Positions 1 through 11,039 are shown, counted from the first letter of the stretch. The stretch is 64,000 bases of DNA from Liriodendron chinense (GCA_003013855.2 PVNU02000868.1:4148501-4212500); one strand, 5' to 3'. Program-made: numbers and translations. The notes: generated by a model from the sequence alone, not told the origin.

Positions 1-239
1 TTGTTTCTATTTTTTGTTATTGCTTATAAAAGTGGGTGTAATCGAGTTATAGGGTATCTAATATGTTTTTAAACAAGATTGGGATTTTAAATAGAAAATT
101 TTGGTGAGAGAGAGCTTGGATTTTCTCTTAAGTGTTTTGTTCGGGTTGTTCCTCTCTTGTACTTCTAGTTTTACATAGTGATCCCTTTATGCCATGGTTT
201 TTTCCTACAAGGGTTTTTCCACGTAAAATTGGATCGTCT
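1..239 (+). mobile_element. 5' LTR of an old Ty1/copia element, first part (left end outside window)
   Basis: Positions 1-239 align by eye with the 3' LTR at about 16344-16545. Both carry a GTATCTAATA block, 'CTCTTGTACTTCT', 'GCCATGGTTTTTTC' and a 'TTTTTCC(A/G)(C/T)GTAAAAT' block. The LTR resumes at about 6718 after a large nested insertion and ends at 6788, just before a copia primer site. The true left end lies before base 1, so the target duplication of this element cannot be tested. The junction with the inserted LTR (about 235-245) is uncertain by some 15 bases. Confidence 0.8.
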
Positions 240-489
240 TGTATCGAACCTCCAATTTATACATTGCATAACCTAGTATATCACATTATATGCATGGTTT
301 GTATGTTTAAAAGGCCCATCTAATACATGTTTTGTGATTGTAGGGATGAGAGCGAACTTCACCCAATTGGAGACCAAAAGAACGTATTTAGATACATTGG
401 ATGAAGGTTGAAGGAAGACCAAAGAAAGAAGGAATCAAATAGAAGAGAGAAAACAGTAAAGAATAGAAGAAAAAAGAAGGACACAGCAG

Positions 490-693
490 GTCTGACCGGT
501 CCTGACCGGTCGGCCAACAGGTCGGCGCCCTCTGGAAACTCCCTGGACGCAGGATCAGTCTGATCCGACCAGTCTTGACTGGTCGGCCATCAAGTCAGGA
601 AGCCTCTTGTGCACGATGGACATATAAAATACACAGTCCAACCGGTCATGAACGGTCGGCCAGCCCAGTCCGACCGATCCCGACCAATCAGCC
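490..693. promoter_or_regulatory. GACCGGTC-type palindrome cluster in LTR-D
   Basis: Several copies of (T/G)GACCGGTC(G/C) and near variants such as GACCAGTC and GACCGATC lie here. The cluster ends about 105 bp upstream of the TATA box at 798, that is, in U3. The motif is self-complementary. Protein binding is inference; no known plant factor is assigned. Confidence 0.6.
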
Positions 694-1429
694 ACAGGCA
701 AAAATGGGTAGTTTATAATCTAAACTCCGAAAATTCCTGCGCAGTGCATAACCTTACGCAATTTCTAAATGATTCCTACGCAACAGAGCTTCCCCATTAT
801 AAAAGGACACCCAGGGTCTCTTCCTAGGGCATCAGAGAAGCTAAGGAACTTCATGGGAGAGGAAGAAAGCCGTCGTGAAGCATCTGCAACCCTCCAAACT
901 TCGATTTTTCTATGTTTTCTAGTTTTCTTTTATGAGTTCTAGTTGTAGTATGACAATGCTCGGCTAGAATCTCTCAGTTAAGGCTGAGAGGTGAAGCTTG
1001 AAGCCAATTTCATGTTTGATTCAGTTTATTTCAAGTAGTTCTATTTCAAGTTTGGATTTTGAATGTTCTACTTCTTAAAGTTGGTAGTTTTAGATGTTTT
1101 ATGAGAGTTTCTGTGCTCCGGACATGGATTCCTTACAATTCTCTGAGATTATCATGTTTGCTTGATTAAATTCGAATTATGATAACCCTGGAGCAGGCCA
1201 TAGTCCATAGGCATGGCTGTTACTCCGAAGGCTATGAATTCGAATTCTATGTGGTTGAATGGGGACTAGAACTTGGAAGTTTAACTTGAGTGGGATTGAA
1301 TGTGTTTAATGCTTTATCTTCCAACTAGATGAGAGATATAACTTCAAATCTAGTTATGTATTATGCTTGGATTGATTGGATTGACATGGGATTACTACAA
1401 GTGGATCCTTGAATGCATGAGTGCCTTTA

Positions 1430-1434
1430 ATTAC
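1430..1434. repeat. Left target-site duplication ATTAC of the Tat-like element
   Basis: ATTAC directly precedes the TGTTGTAGAC start of the left LTR. The same five bases follow the right LTR at 6637-6641. This fixes both ends of the element. Confidence 0.92.
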
Positions 1435-2227
1435 TGTTGTAGACAAATTTGGCTTTAAAGAGAAGTGAGGAATCGCGGTCGCATCTCCAAAATACGACCA
1501 GCCCGGCTCGCGCTCAACGAAAGGGGTCGCATCTTCACCATGCGAGCACTCTTGATATGAGTAGCTTCCGTCATGTGAGCAGCCCTGGTCTCTGGTCTCT
1601 GGTCTCTGACGAGGGCGTCCTTCAGCTCATAGTACCAGCAGCCTATATATGCGAGCAGCTTGTCTCGCGAGCATCTTCCGACGTGCGAGCAGCTTGTCTC
1701 GAGAGCATCTTCCGACGTGCGAGCAGCTTTAACTACTGATGATCAGCGATGACATCCCTTAGCCTAGCAGCACATATAGGCCGATTTTGGGCTTATCTTC
1801 GTCTACGATTCCGTGTCTCAAGGGATCGCTATCAAGGAACGTAATTGACCAAATGAGTAATTAGATTAGATTATTCCTTTATCTGAGGATAAGCAGGATA
1901 AGCACATTATCCCATGAAATCAGTAGATGATCTCGGTATCTTACGTAACAGAATGGGACATTCAGATCTATATAAATAGATGGTTTTATCAATGAGAGGG
2001 TACACAATCTCTAAGCCTACATTTCATACTTCATCTTACTATCACAGTACCTGTACTGACTTTGCCATTGGAGGGCCATAAGCCGGGCCAACCGGCGGTG
2101 GTCCTAACCTTTCTTGGTGATTGCAGGTTCTCCAATCTACACCATACATCTCCGATTGGAGGTCAGACGACGAAGAATCAATGTTGGTCTTTGACCAACA
2201 TCTGTTAGCCAATTTTTGGCGTTAACA
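1435..2227 (+). repeat. 5' LTR of the Tat-like element (793 bp)
   Basis: It starts TGTTGTAGACAAATTTGG and ends GGCGTTAACA. It has a TATA box in 'CTATATAAATAG' (about 1968-1980). Its U3 carries short tandem units built on 'GCGAGCAGCTTGTCTCG' and 'GAGCATCTTCCGACGT' at about 1650-1730. The other LTR is 41 bp shorter, mainly because it has one tandem unit fewer and a shorter GGTCTCT run. Confidence 0.92.
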
Positions 2228-2230
2228 GAT

Positions 2231-2248
2231 TGGCGCCGTCTGTGGGAG
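2231..2248 (+). other. Primer-binding site of the Tat-like element
   Basis: TGGCGCCGTCTGTGGGAG begins three bases after the LTR end. This TGGCGCC start is typical of gypsy elements of the Tat/Ogre group. I associate the variant with a tRNA-Arg primer but cannot confirm which tRNA. Confidence 0.85.
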
Positions 2249-2302
2249 CGATTTGATCATCAAAGTCAGTCGTTCTTACCACTGATCAATATCCTTCCAC
2301 AA

Positions 2303-3955
2303 TGCCTCCTAAAAAGACTGTTCAGCCTTCCACATCAAGGCAGATATTACCTCCGCCTGACGTTACGAATCAGTGCCTGTTCCTCAAACCACTTCAACAA
2401 ACATCCCTCAAGGAGCTCCAAACGTGCCATCAGTGAACCCATTATTTGAGGTTTCTGGAAGTCAAGAGGACGTCATGCGTTTCCTCAGAAATACTCTTCT
2501 AACCCTCAACGCCGGAGTTCAAGCCCTGTCTAATCGGCTTGATCAGCATTTCTTGGAGCCACAGAGACAACCTTCCGAAGGGTTGCCAGCGCAACCCATA
2601 CCAGTGGCTTCCAGACATTCTGTGGACGAGCCACAGGTCCAACCAAATCATCCTCCATCAAATCGAATGCCACTTGGCAACTAACCCCCTGTGCTACCTC
2701 CACATTCCATACATTCTAGTGCTTCTCATCAACATCAATCTCAGGGGTCCACCGTTGAAACGTCAGGTTATACTTTACCGTGGGAAGGAAACCTCAAAAG
2801 AATCCATGATCATTTTGATGTCATGGAGCAGCGATATCAGGCAAATCGACCGTCAGCTGTGGTGGCGTCGATACATCGATCCGAGTCTCCTTTCACCAGC
2901 GAGGTGATGGGAGCACCTTTACCTAGAAAATATCATACACCTGTCATCACTCCATATACAGGTATAGGCGATCCTCTCGAACACTTGGAAACTTATAGGT
3001 CTCTTATGGAGCTGGAGAGACATGGGTCGGAAATCATGTGTAGAGCTTTTTCCCTAACCTTAAAGGAAGCAGCTCGTACGTGGTTCCGGGGGCTGAAGCC
3101 TCGATCTATCGGCTCCTTTCACAGTTATCGGAGCTTTTCCTTTCCCAATTCATGGGAAGCATCCTTACCAAAAAGCCAGCGTCCCACCTAATGGATTTGA
3201 AACAGCAGCATGGGGAGACGATAAAGGAGTTCACAATACGGTTCACTGCTGAAGCCGTCCAAACTGAAGGATACACTGAAGAAAAAGGCCTTACCGCCCT
3301 CATAGCCGGAATTATAAGCGAAAAATTCATATTTGCCTTAGATAAAAACCCTCCAAAAACCATGGCAGAATTCCAAGCTAAAGCTTAGAAGTATATCAAT
3401 GCAGAAGAAGTTGCTCTGGCACGTCATGGTATACAGGGTAAGAAGCGCAAGTCGGAGGAAATCTCACCCCCAGATAAAAAATATCGACGTGATCAACGAG
3501 ACCACTCTCCCAAGAAGCCTTATTCTGATAAATATCATAACTACACCTCTCAACCGATCCCATGAAAAGGTGTTAATGGAGATTAAACATAAACCATATG
3601 TAAATGGCCGGCCAAGATCAAATCTGATCCTGAAAAGAGAGATAAGGGCAAGTTTTGTTACTTCCACAAAGATCATGGGCATAGAACCTAAGACTGCATA
3701 TCTCTGCGAGATCATATCGAAGCTCTCATTCGAAAGGGCCATCTCCAAGATTATGTTGCTCGTCAAGGTCGATCACCAGAAAGGGTAAAAGTCTCACCCC
3801 ACCAAAAGAAGTCGCCTCACCATCATACTTTACAAGAAGACCTTGAACCTACTGGCGAAATTCGCACCATCGTCGGGGGACCAGCTTGCGGTGGCGATTC
3901 TCAAGCTTCAAGAAAAGCATATACTCGAAAGGCATGCCAGAAGCCTTAACATATT
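2303..3955 (+). pseudogene. gag: gag polyprotein of the Tat-like element, broken
   Basis: Reading starts near the ATG in 'ACAATGCCTCCTAAAAAG'. After a low-complexity Pro/Gln-rich N-terminal region comes the gag capsid core (about 2930-3385), with the family-typical features 'YTGIGDPLEHLETY', 'AARTWFRGLKPRSIGSF' and 'TIRFTAEA'. A tract rich in Lys and Arg follows, then a zinc knuckle of form C-x2-H-x4-H...C near 3650-3705 with a stop codon inside it. Next is 'TIVGGPACGGDS', which precedes protease in Tat elements. The frame shifts between about 2685 and 2695 and near 3110, and stops lie near 3387, 3565 and 3690. It is not translatable as one protein. Confidence 0.85.
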
Positions 3956-3959
3956 TATT

Positions 3960-4440
3960 GGGTGGAGAAATCATCCAGCACGTTAAGTTTGGAGCCATCA
4001 TCCAATCTCTCTCTCTCTCACGAAGATGCTAAAGGAATCCATTTCCCTCATAAGGATTCCATCGTTGTAGCGTTAAAGCTCTCATGCCTCAACGAAATGA
4101 AATATGAAGCCTTAATTATCGGCCTCAAATTAGCAAATATACATGCAATAAGGAACCTACTCATTCACAACGACTCTCAGCTCGTTGTATATCAAGTGCT
4201 CAACGAATTCGAGGCAAGGGAGGAGCGGATGGCTTCGTACAAATCTCAGGTACTCATCTTGCTCGCTCAAATTGAACAAATATAAAATAAGTCATATTCC
4301 TAGAAGAGGAGAACAAGCTCGCAGGTTCTTTGGCAAAATTATCTTCTGCACCTGAGTTCGATCTGACGCAAGCTGTTCTTATCGAGCATCTATCTACCCC
4401 GAGTGTCGATCAAGTTGCTCCAGAGCAACTCGCACATTAC
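3960..4440 (+). pseudogene. RNase H fragment of the Tat-like element
   Basis: The frame at 3962-4285 contains 'EMKYEALIIGLKLA' followed by 'LLIHNDSQLVVYQV' and 'FEAREERMASY'. This is the order of the second, archaeal-type RNase H of plant Tat/Ogre elements: Glu of E-x-x-Y-E-A, then Asp of NDSQLV. The usual SDSQ is NDSQ here. The fragment joins gag remnants almost directly, so protease, reverse transcriptase and the first RNase H have been deleted at about 3950. A stop follows at 4285 and related sequence continues to about 4440. Confidence 0.8.
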
Positions 4441-4772
4441 TTTTATCTTCCTGTTGGATGGACCCCATCATCCTTTACTCCAAAGCGGATGACTCCCAGA
4501 TGATAAAAATCAGCCCGACAATTCGCTATCGTGCTACCAGGTACATATTATCTAGAAGACATGCGAGGAAGACCCCTACGTCACCCTCGGCACATGGAAC
4601 ATTTACTCTGATATTTTTCATAAAGCACGTGAATATTGGACCATTCCTAAATAAAGACGATCTCTCTCATTCCAGCTGTTCAGCTATGGAATCTATAACT
4701 TGGTCGCTACTCCATTTTTTGGACCCGAATAGCCCCGAAGGGAATACATACATTCTCTTGGCCAATCTTCTG

Positions 4773-4946
4773 CCCTTGGTAGAATCAAAGCCTCAATCGA
4801 TAGATCAGTCTATCTCTATGCGGACATGGTCGCCAAGACCTCCCAGATTGAGCCCAACTCCCTTGGTAGAATCAAAGCCTCAATCGATAGATCAGTCTAT
4901 CTCTATGCGGACATGGTCGTCAAGACCTCCCAGATTAAGCCCAACT
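4773..4946 (+). repeat. Tandem 87-bp direct repeat, two copies
   Basis: The unit starting CCCTTGGTAGAATCAAAGCC at 4773 recurs at 4860 with only a few changes. A third, degenerate part ('GCCAAAGACTCAATTGATAGG') lies near 5010-5045. The repeat is in the non-coding part behind the RNase H remnant, where integrase would be expected. Confidence 0.9.
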
Positions 4947-5224
4947 CATTTTCATGAGTTGAGTAAAACATTATAGCATGAAGTGACTAAGTCATCTGCT
5001 CACCGCAGGGCCAAAGACTCAATTGATAGGCCAGCCTACCTCTATGCAGAAAACTGGCACTTATAAATGCATGCTCAATCATGTACGGCTTCTCCTCCGA
5101 AAATAGGCGGTTACATATACATACAAGTCCTTCGCGTAGCTCCTCAACACTAAGGAAAGTCATTATCAGATTGTTCGATAGCGAGCCTCCTCCGTTTATA
5201 GTTCATCTCAGATCCCCGAGCAAT

Positions 5225-5600
5225 GCCATCCGATCAACATGCGAGCAGCTCGGCTCGTGAGCACTCCGGACATATGACCACTCTCGTCATGAGCACTCCC
5301 GACGTATGACCACTCTCGTCATGAGCACTCCTAACATGTGAGCAGCTCCCGAACATGTGACTAACGTTATGGCCTTTGGGGTCGGAGCCTGTTCTGGACT
5401 CCTAGTTGCCGGAGACGTAAAACCATTTTTTCCTCCATCCAGGGCAATTGGAGGAGGGGTTCCCCAGAATGAAGTTATTCCGGTGCCAAAAGCAAAGCCA
5501 TTCTTCTGTTATTTATACCCTGCAGCCATCCTGAATGAAGGCTAGAGAGCCATTCTTCTGTTATTTATACCCTGCAGCCGAAAATTCAAAAATGAAGAAA
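5225..5600 (+). repeat. Short tandem repeats upstream of the 3' LTR of the Tat-like element
   Basis: 'GAGCACTCC(G/C)GACATATGACCA'-like units repeat at about 5255-5365 and resemble the GCGAGCAGC units of the LTR. A 30-bp block, 'CCATTCTTCTGTTATTTATA...', is duplicated at about 5499-5530 and 5551-5580. No open reading frame of note is present. Confidence 0.75.
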
Positions 5601-5866
5601 ATTCTGCAGGGTATGATATTTATACGCAATCATTTCTTTGATTTGGTTGACACGCGGCAGCCTCTCATCCGGCACGACAGACGAACGGGCACAAGCATTA
5701 AATAAGGAGACACGTGGCGACCGATGCCTCATTTCTTGCGGCAGGCAAAGCTATGTAAAAGTTGGCCATCATAAATGAAGAATCATGTTAAATGAATCAT
5801 GCGCGATTCTCTCCCAGCAGTCAGCTACGCATGCAAGCAAAACCCTTAGCATAGTTCCTCAACGCC

Positions 5867-5882
5867 AAGGGTTTGGGGGGCA
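5867..5882 (+). other. Polypurine tract of the Tat-like element
   Basis: AAGGGTTTGGGGGGCA lies just before the 3' LTR (5885), in the place and with the composition expected for the plus-strand primer. Confidence 0.8.
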
Positions 5883-5884
5883 CT

Positions 5885-6636
5885 TGTTGTAGACAAATTT
5901 GGCTTTAAAGAGAAGTGAGGAATCGCGGTCGCATCTCCAAAATACGACCAGTCCGGCTCACGCTCGACGAAAGGGGTCACATCTTCACCATGCGAGCACT
6001 CTTGATATGAGCAGCTTCCGTCATGTGAGCAGCCCTGGTCTCTAGTCTCTGACGAGGGCGTCCTTCAGCTCATAGTACCAGCTGCCTATATATGCGAGCA
6101 GCTTGTCTCGCGAGCATCTTCCGACGTGCGAGCAGCTTTAACTACTGATGATCAGCGATGACATCCCCTAGCCTAGCAGCACGTATAGACCGATTTTGGG
6201 CTTATCTTCATCTACGGTTCCGTGTCTCAAGGGATCGCTATCAAGGAACGTAATTGACCAAATGAGTAATTAGATTAGATTATTCCTTTATCTGAGGATA
6301 AGCAGGATAAGCACCTTATCCCATGAAATCAGTTGATGATCTCAGTATCTTACATAACAGAATGGGACATTCAGATCTATATAAATAGATGGTTTTATCA
6401 ATGAGAGGGTACACAATCTCTAAGCCTACATTTCATACTTCATCTTACTATCACAGTACCCGTACCGACTTTGCCATCGGAGGGCCATAAGCCGGGCCAA
6501 CCGGCGGTGGTCCTAACCTTTCTTGGTGATTACAGGTTCTCCAATCTACACCATACATCTCCGATTGGAGGTCAGACGACGAAGAATCAATGTTGGTCTT
6601 TGACCAACATCTGTTAGCCAATTTTTGGCCTTAACA
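5885..6636 (+). repeat. 3' LTR of the Tat-like element (752 bp)
   Basis: It matches the 5' LTR closely from TGTTGTAGAC to TTAACA. The length difference is in the U3 tandem units. The duplication ATTAC follows at 6637-6641. Confidence 0.92.
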
Positions 6637-6641
6637 ATTAC

Positions 6642-6717
6642 TGTTTTTCTTAAGTTACTGTTTCAATACAAATCTCTCAATTGAATCTCTTATTTATTGC
6701 AACTTGAGTTGCTGGAA
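6642..6717 (+). mobile_element. Athila-type LTR-D, remaining part
   Basis: After the ATTAC duplication the host LTR resumes. At about 6718 the sequence returns to the copia LTR ('ATGTGATTGCTTGTGTTGTG', matching 16543-16563). The end of LTR-D is therefore short or deleted. Confidence 0.6.
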
Positions 6718-6788
6718 GGCATGTGATTGCTTGTGTTGTGTGGTTTGCTTGTTTGATTCTCCAATCTGCTTCCGCAATGTTCTCAACA
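6718..6788 (+). mobile_element. 5' LTR of the old copia element, last part
   Basis: 'TGTGTGGTTTGCTTGTTTGATTCTCC...CTTCCGCAATGTTCTCAACA' matches the end of the 3' LTR at 16560-16611. It is followed by a copia primer site. Confidence 0.85.
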
Positions 6789-6790
6789 AG

Positions 6791-6802
6791 TGGTATCAAA
6801 GA
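6791..6802 (+). other. Copia primer-binding site
   Basis: TGGTATCAAAGA starts two bases behind the LTR end. The usual plant copia site is TGGTATCAGAGC, complementary to the 3' end of initiator tRNA-Met, so this one has decayed. Confidence 0.8.
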
Positions 6803-6880
6803 TTACGTTGGGTGTACAGTTCTGAATATGAAGACAAGTGTCATGGCATCTAGCATGAAGTTTAACATCAAGAAATATTA

Positions 6881-8183
6881 TGTTCACTCACCTTAAGTGC
6901 AAGGCTTGCGATGTAGTAATAATCTCAGTAAGACCGAGGTCAATCCACAAGGAATTAGGGTAAACCAATTCAAACTATTCTAGCGACTTCGAATTAAGCA
7001 ATTTTGAAGTTTGATTTCATAAACTATGTAAAAATAGTAACTTCTGTAAAAATCTATTAATTAATGAAACTAAGGCCTCAAGTATCCACTTGTAGTGGTT
7101 CCATATGAATTCATTCATCCAAGCATAAACACAACTAGATTCAAAGTTTTATCTCTCATCTAGTTGGAAGATTAAGCATTCAAACATAAACAATCCCACT
7201 TAAATAAGAAAATAAGATTCTAGTTCTAATGAAGCGCAAAGAATTCAAACATGTAGCCTTCGAAGTAACAACATGCCAAGAGACTATGGTATGCTCTAGG
7301 GTTACTACAATTCGAATCTAATCAATCCAAACATAATAATCTCAGAGAATTGCAAGGAACCCATGTCTGAAGTACATGAACTCTCATAAAACATCCAAAA
7401 ATACCCACTTTATTCAAACTAGAACTTAAAAATCCAAACTTTAAGTAAAGGTACTTGAATTAAATGAATTCTTTATGAAAACTAACTACAAGCTTCATCT
7501 CTTAGCCTTAGCTAAGAGGTTTTAGCCAAGTATTGTCATATTTGAACTAAAAATTAAAAAAAAAAACTAATCAAAAGCATAAAAAACTAGAAAAACCCCT
7601 AGTTGGAAGAGTTGCAGTCGCTCTACAATAATCTCCCTTGCTCCCCACGAACTTAGAACTCTTCCAAGATGCCCTAGGAAGGATGCCAAGGTGTCATTTT
7701 ATAGCAAAAACCACTCACTGCCTCAGATTTACATAAGAAGTTACTCACTTACTACGGTCGTCGGGCGCTCGACCATGCTTCAAATTGGTCCAGCGGTTTT
7801 GATAAATTCACTTTTGAATATCAGGCGCCCAACCATGTGTTGGTCAGGTGCCCGGTCAGGTCCAGAAACATCCAGCAGGTCGGGCGCCCGGTGGCCGATT
7901 GATATGATCACTGATTTGTTTTATTTTCTGGCCAATCCAGGTCTTCTGATGTAGTTCTTCAAGGCTCCTTTTCAATGATTTCTCCTTGATCTTCAAAGCG
8001 TCTAAATGCATCCTTTTAGGTTCAAATTCTTAAACTCTTGTTCTCATTCCTATAATCACAAACATGCATTAGATTAGTCTTTTAATAATAGGAATCATGT
8101 ATAAAATGTAATGAAATGGGGTTGGAATATGTATAAAATGTAATGAAATAGGGTTAGAATATGTATAAATTAAGAGCTTAACA
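6881..8183 (-). mobile_element. Solo Athila-type LTR (LTR-E), reverse orientation, in copia gag
   Basis: On the minus strand it starts TGTTAAGCTCTTAATT and ends at 6881 with the TGAACA terminus. It carries the CTCGGTCTTACTGAG hairpin (6924-6938) near that end and the variant palindromes GTCGGGCGCCCGGT in U3. Flanks are TATTA (6876-6880) and TATTC (8184-8188), a 4-of-5 match to a 5-bp duplication. Gag resumes in the expected place on both sides. A 31-bp tandem duplication of 'ATAAAATGTAATGAAAT...' lies at about 8099-8165. Confidence 0.85.
7754..7895. promoter_or_regulatory. GTCGGGCGCCCGGT-type palindrome cluster in LTR-E
   Basis: Copies such as 'GTCGGGCGCTCGACC', 'CAGGCGCCCAACC' and 'GTCGGGCGCCCGGTGG' occur where other LTRs of the family carry GACCGGTC. 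Confidence 0.6.
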
Positions 8184-8456
8184 TATTCCGGCAAAAAAAA
8201 GATATGAACTGTAGAGGCAGAAGATTGAAGGTCTTCTAGTTCAGCAACGGCATCGAAGAAGAGCTTGGGAAGCGACCAGAATCTATGTCAGAAAAAGATT
8301 GGAACAAGCTCCATAAAAGGGTAAAATCTCTATTCTATTGTGTCTGATGGATGACATCCTCTATAATGTTATGAGGGAGAAGATGGCGGCTGATACATGG
8401 GAGAAGCTAGAGAACATCTATGATAAGATGTCTCTAGATAATCGATAATATCTGAT

Positions 8457-8461
8457 GCTTC
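8457..8461. repeat. Left target-site duplication GCTTC of LTR-C
   Basis: GCTTC precedes the TGTTGAGCTC start at 8462 and recurs at 12086-12090 right after the CGAACA end. Confidence 0.92.
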
Positions 8462-8760
8462 TGTTGAGCTCTTAATTGTGTATATTCTAACCCCAATTCA
8501 TCACTCATTATGCATGGTTTTCATAATTTAAAGACGAATCTAATGCATAGTTTTGTGGTTGTAGGAATGAGAGAGAGACTTCACCATTATGATGTTTAGA
8601 GGCCCTTCTTACATGCCTTGATGATCAAAGAAATAAAGGATAAGAGATGGAGGAAAGATGCAATGTAATGGAGGAAGAAAAACTAGAAAAAAATCACATT
8701 TTTCATGCCCAAACCCTCCAGAAACAGCAAATTCTCTGAACTAATTTTGTGAAGGCCAAC

Positions 8761-8805
8761 CTGTCGTCCGACTGGTCGGCCGACCGGCCAGATGACAGGT
8801 CGGTC
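8761..8805. promoter_or_regulatory. GACCGGTC-type palindromes in LTR-C
   Basis: 'GACTGGTCGGCCGACCGGCC' and a following 'GACAGGTCGGTC' form a short cluster. It is smaller than in related LTRs. Confidence 0.55.
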
Positions 8806-9473
8806 ATGCACTTTCAGAAGTCAGATTTCAAACAGAGGCAGTCCCATTTTTTATTTTTTCACCCCATTTTCAGGACCCATCTTGATGATATTTTGAAATC
8901 CAACACATCCATGTCGAAGAGGAGCACGACGCCGAAATAACCCAAGTGGTTTCGTGTTGATCGGAGCTACAGATTGACCGTGGTGGCCAAAACAATACGA
9001 GCTGTCCAAAAAGTTTCCAGATTCCGCCTACTCAACTCTATGCCGGTCGAGGTAGCCCATCATTGATGATATGAAGAATCTACTTTAACCATCTTCTAGA
9101 CCACATCTATATATGAATAACCACAAAGTTTCAGGTCAAAAGGATGTGTGGTTTGATCGTACCGGTCGAAGAAAGATGGATCATCCAAAGAGATTCCAAC
9201 TGCGCAAATTTTATAAAAAGCCCTAAGTGTTCTAATTTTCGGACCACATTCTGAATTGTTTTAGACAATATAATCCATCTATCATGCAGAGGAGGAAGTT
9301 TTCTACCAATGTTCAAATTTTGATATCAATTCGACCTTTGTACACTCCGTAGCATTGGAAGTAAGATGACTGGTTCTGAAGGTACCCGAATTGCGTGATT
9401 TTGAGAGGCGATCACTGATCTGATTGGTGGGCCCATTCAGAACATAATCTTGGAAATTTAAGTCATGTATAGG

Positions 9474-11039
9474 TGTTGAGCTCTTAATTGTGCATATTCT
9501 AACCTCAATTCATCACTCATTATGCATGGTTCCATGATTTAAAGACCAATCTAATGCATAGATTTGTGTTTGTAGGGATGAGAGAGAGGAAGCATCAATT
9601 GAAGACTTAAAGATGCTAGTTAGAAGCAAAGAAGATTAAAGGGGCTAAGCGTCAAAGAATGAAAGAAATAAGTCAGAGAAAAGAAGAAAGAAAGCAGAAA
9701 AAGGTGCCCACGACCGGTCGTCAGACCGGTCGTCCAAGGTCAAGGACCAGTCGTCCGACCGGTCCGCACATGCACAGAGGAGACCCAGAGGCCACAACTC
9801 TCTGGACTGTTCACGACCGGTCGTGCGACCGGTCCTTAAATTAATTTTCTGAGTTGAAAATCCCCAAAACTCACTGGACACTTTTTGGCCAGTTTGAGAC
9901 CGGTCGTCCAGTATCTGCGACCGGTCGTCCAGCCACTGTGACTGGTCGTGCGACCGGTCGCCTGCGTAAGATTTGAACTTTCGATTTTTGGCGCTGATTT
10001 TCTCTGCGTACTGCGTAAGTTTTACGCAAATTCTCGAATATTCTGAGGTTGCGGAGCCTCCCCACTATAAAAGGACACCTAGGGATCATTCCTAGGGTAT
10101 CTTAGAATAGTTTAAGCAAGGTTGGAGGCGGCGGAAGTGGATTTCGGAGTTCCATAACTCCTTCTAGTTTGTTTTGCTGTTTTTATATTTTTCTTAGTTG
10201 TTTCATGTTTCCTTGGATCATGAATGGCTAAACCTCTTCGCTAGGGCTAAGAGGTGAAGCTTGTAGTGAATCTAAGATGTTTCAATCCGTTTTAAGTTGG
10301 TTTTAAGATTAAATTTCATGTTTATGAACAATGGTTTGAAGTTTATACAAGTTCTAAGTAGTTTTTCTTAGTCTTATGATGACTCATGGATGTTTGGGAG
10401 AATTACTTAAGTTCTTGACTGCTTTGTATTAGTCTAGACCTGTATGATCCGAGGAATTGGAGTACGCTCTAGTACTATGATCTTCGTGTGGGAACTTCCT
10501 ACCCAAGTTCTACTTTTCTGAAATTCTGTGCTATGTGGGATTGTGCATTTGATTTGAATCAAGTTCAAATCAAAATCTAGCCTTGTCTTGTGACAGGACT
10601 TAAGGATGGTTATGATTGTGATCTGAGCCTATTGGAATTGGGACTGACCTATGCAATTGAGCATGCTCATCCTAGCTTGCATTGAGTGAGTTATATGCAT
10701 TGGTTTTACATATGGCAGATTATTTAGTTTAACAGATTTATCATCCGGCTAGATAGATCTTAATATCGATTCTAGTTGAGAAAGTGAGAAACCACAGCGG
10801 ATTGAACATCAAGGATTGCTACAAGTGGATCCTTGAACCCCTAGTGCCTTTCTATGATTGTTTACCTTCAATTTAGTTTAAAGTTGTTACTTACATCAAT
10901 CTCATACAAAATCTGGTTGTTAGCTCTCAATAGACACTATTGGATGTGTTTGTGAATTCCTACACAAGTCCCTGTGGATCGACCTCGGTCTTACCGAGTT
11001 TATTACTACATCACAACCCTACACTTGGGGAAGCGAACA
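9474..11039 (+). mobile_element. Solo Athila-type LTR (1566 bp) nested in LTR-C
   Basis: It starts TGTTGAGCTCTTAATTGTG and ends CACTTGGGGAAGCGAACA. Its length matches the LTRs of the full element at 28599-38935 (1561 and 1569 bp). Flanks are ATAGG (9469-9473) and ATAGA (11040-11044), a 4-of-5 match. It carries a dense palindrome cluster, a TATA box at 10066-10072 and the 3' hairpin at 10984-10998. The LTR around it resumes on the right. Confidence 0.9.
9711..9961. promoter_or_regulatory. Dense GACCGGTCG palindrome cluster, about 10 copies
   Basis: Pairs such as GACCGGTCGTCAGACCGGTC and GACCGGTCGTGCGACCGGTC alternate with spacers of about 40-60 bp. The cluster ends about 105 bp before the TATA box at 10066. 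This is the same distance as in LTR-D and in the full Athila-type element. Confidence 0.65.

Larger units (their letters stand above)
240..1434 (+). mobile_element. Athila-type LTR (LTR-D), first part, inserted in the copia 5' LTR
   Basis: The sequence follows the order of the other Athila-type LTRs in the window: 'TATGCATGGTTT', 'GATTGTAGGGATGAGAG', a cluster of GACCGGTC palindromes, a TATA box in 'ATTATAAAAGGACACC' (798-804), 'TAAGGCTGAGAGGTGAAGCTTG', and 'CTACAAGTGGATCCTTGAA' near the 3' end. It is cut at 1434 by the Tat-like element and continues at 6642. It begins TGTATCG rather than TGTTGAGCTC and its last ~100 bp, with the CTCGGTCTTACCGAG hairpin, are missing, so it is diverged or end-deleted. 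No clear target duplication was found. Confidence 0.75.
1435..6636 (+). mobile_element. Complete 5.2-kb Tat/Ogre-like Ty3/gypsy element, reverse-transcriptase-less derivative
   Basis: Two LTRs (1435-2227 and 5885-6636) begin TGTTGTAGAC and end TTAACA, and are flanked by a perfect ATTAC duplication. A primer site (2231-2248) and a G-rich polypurine tract (about 5867-5882) are in the expected places. The interior holds a degenerate gag with a Tat-type zinc knuckle, then jumps to an RNase H-like fragment. Protease, reverse transcriptase and integrase are not visible, so the copy is non-autonomous; autonomous relatives are about twice as long or more. It is nested in LTR-D. Confidence 0.9.
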
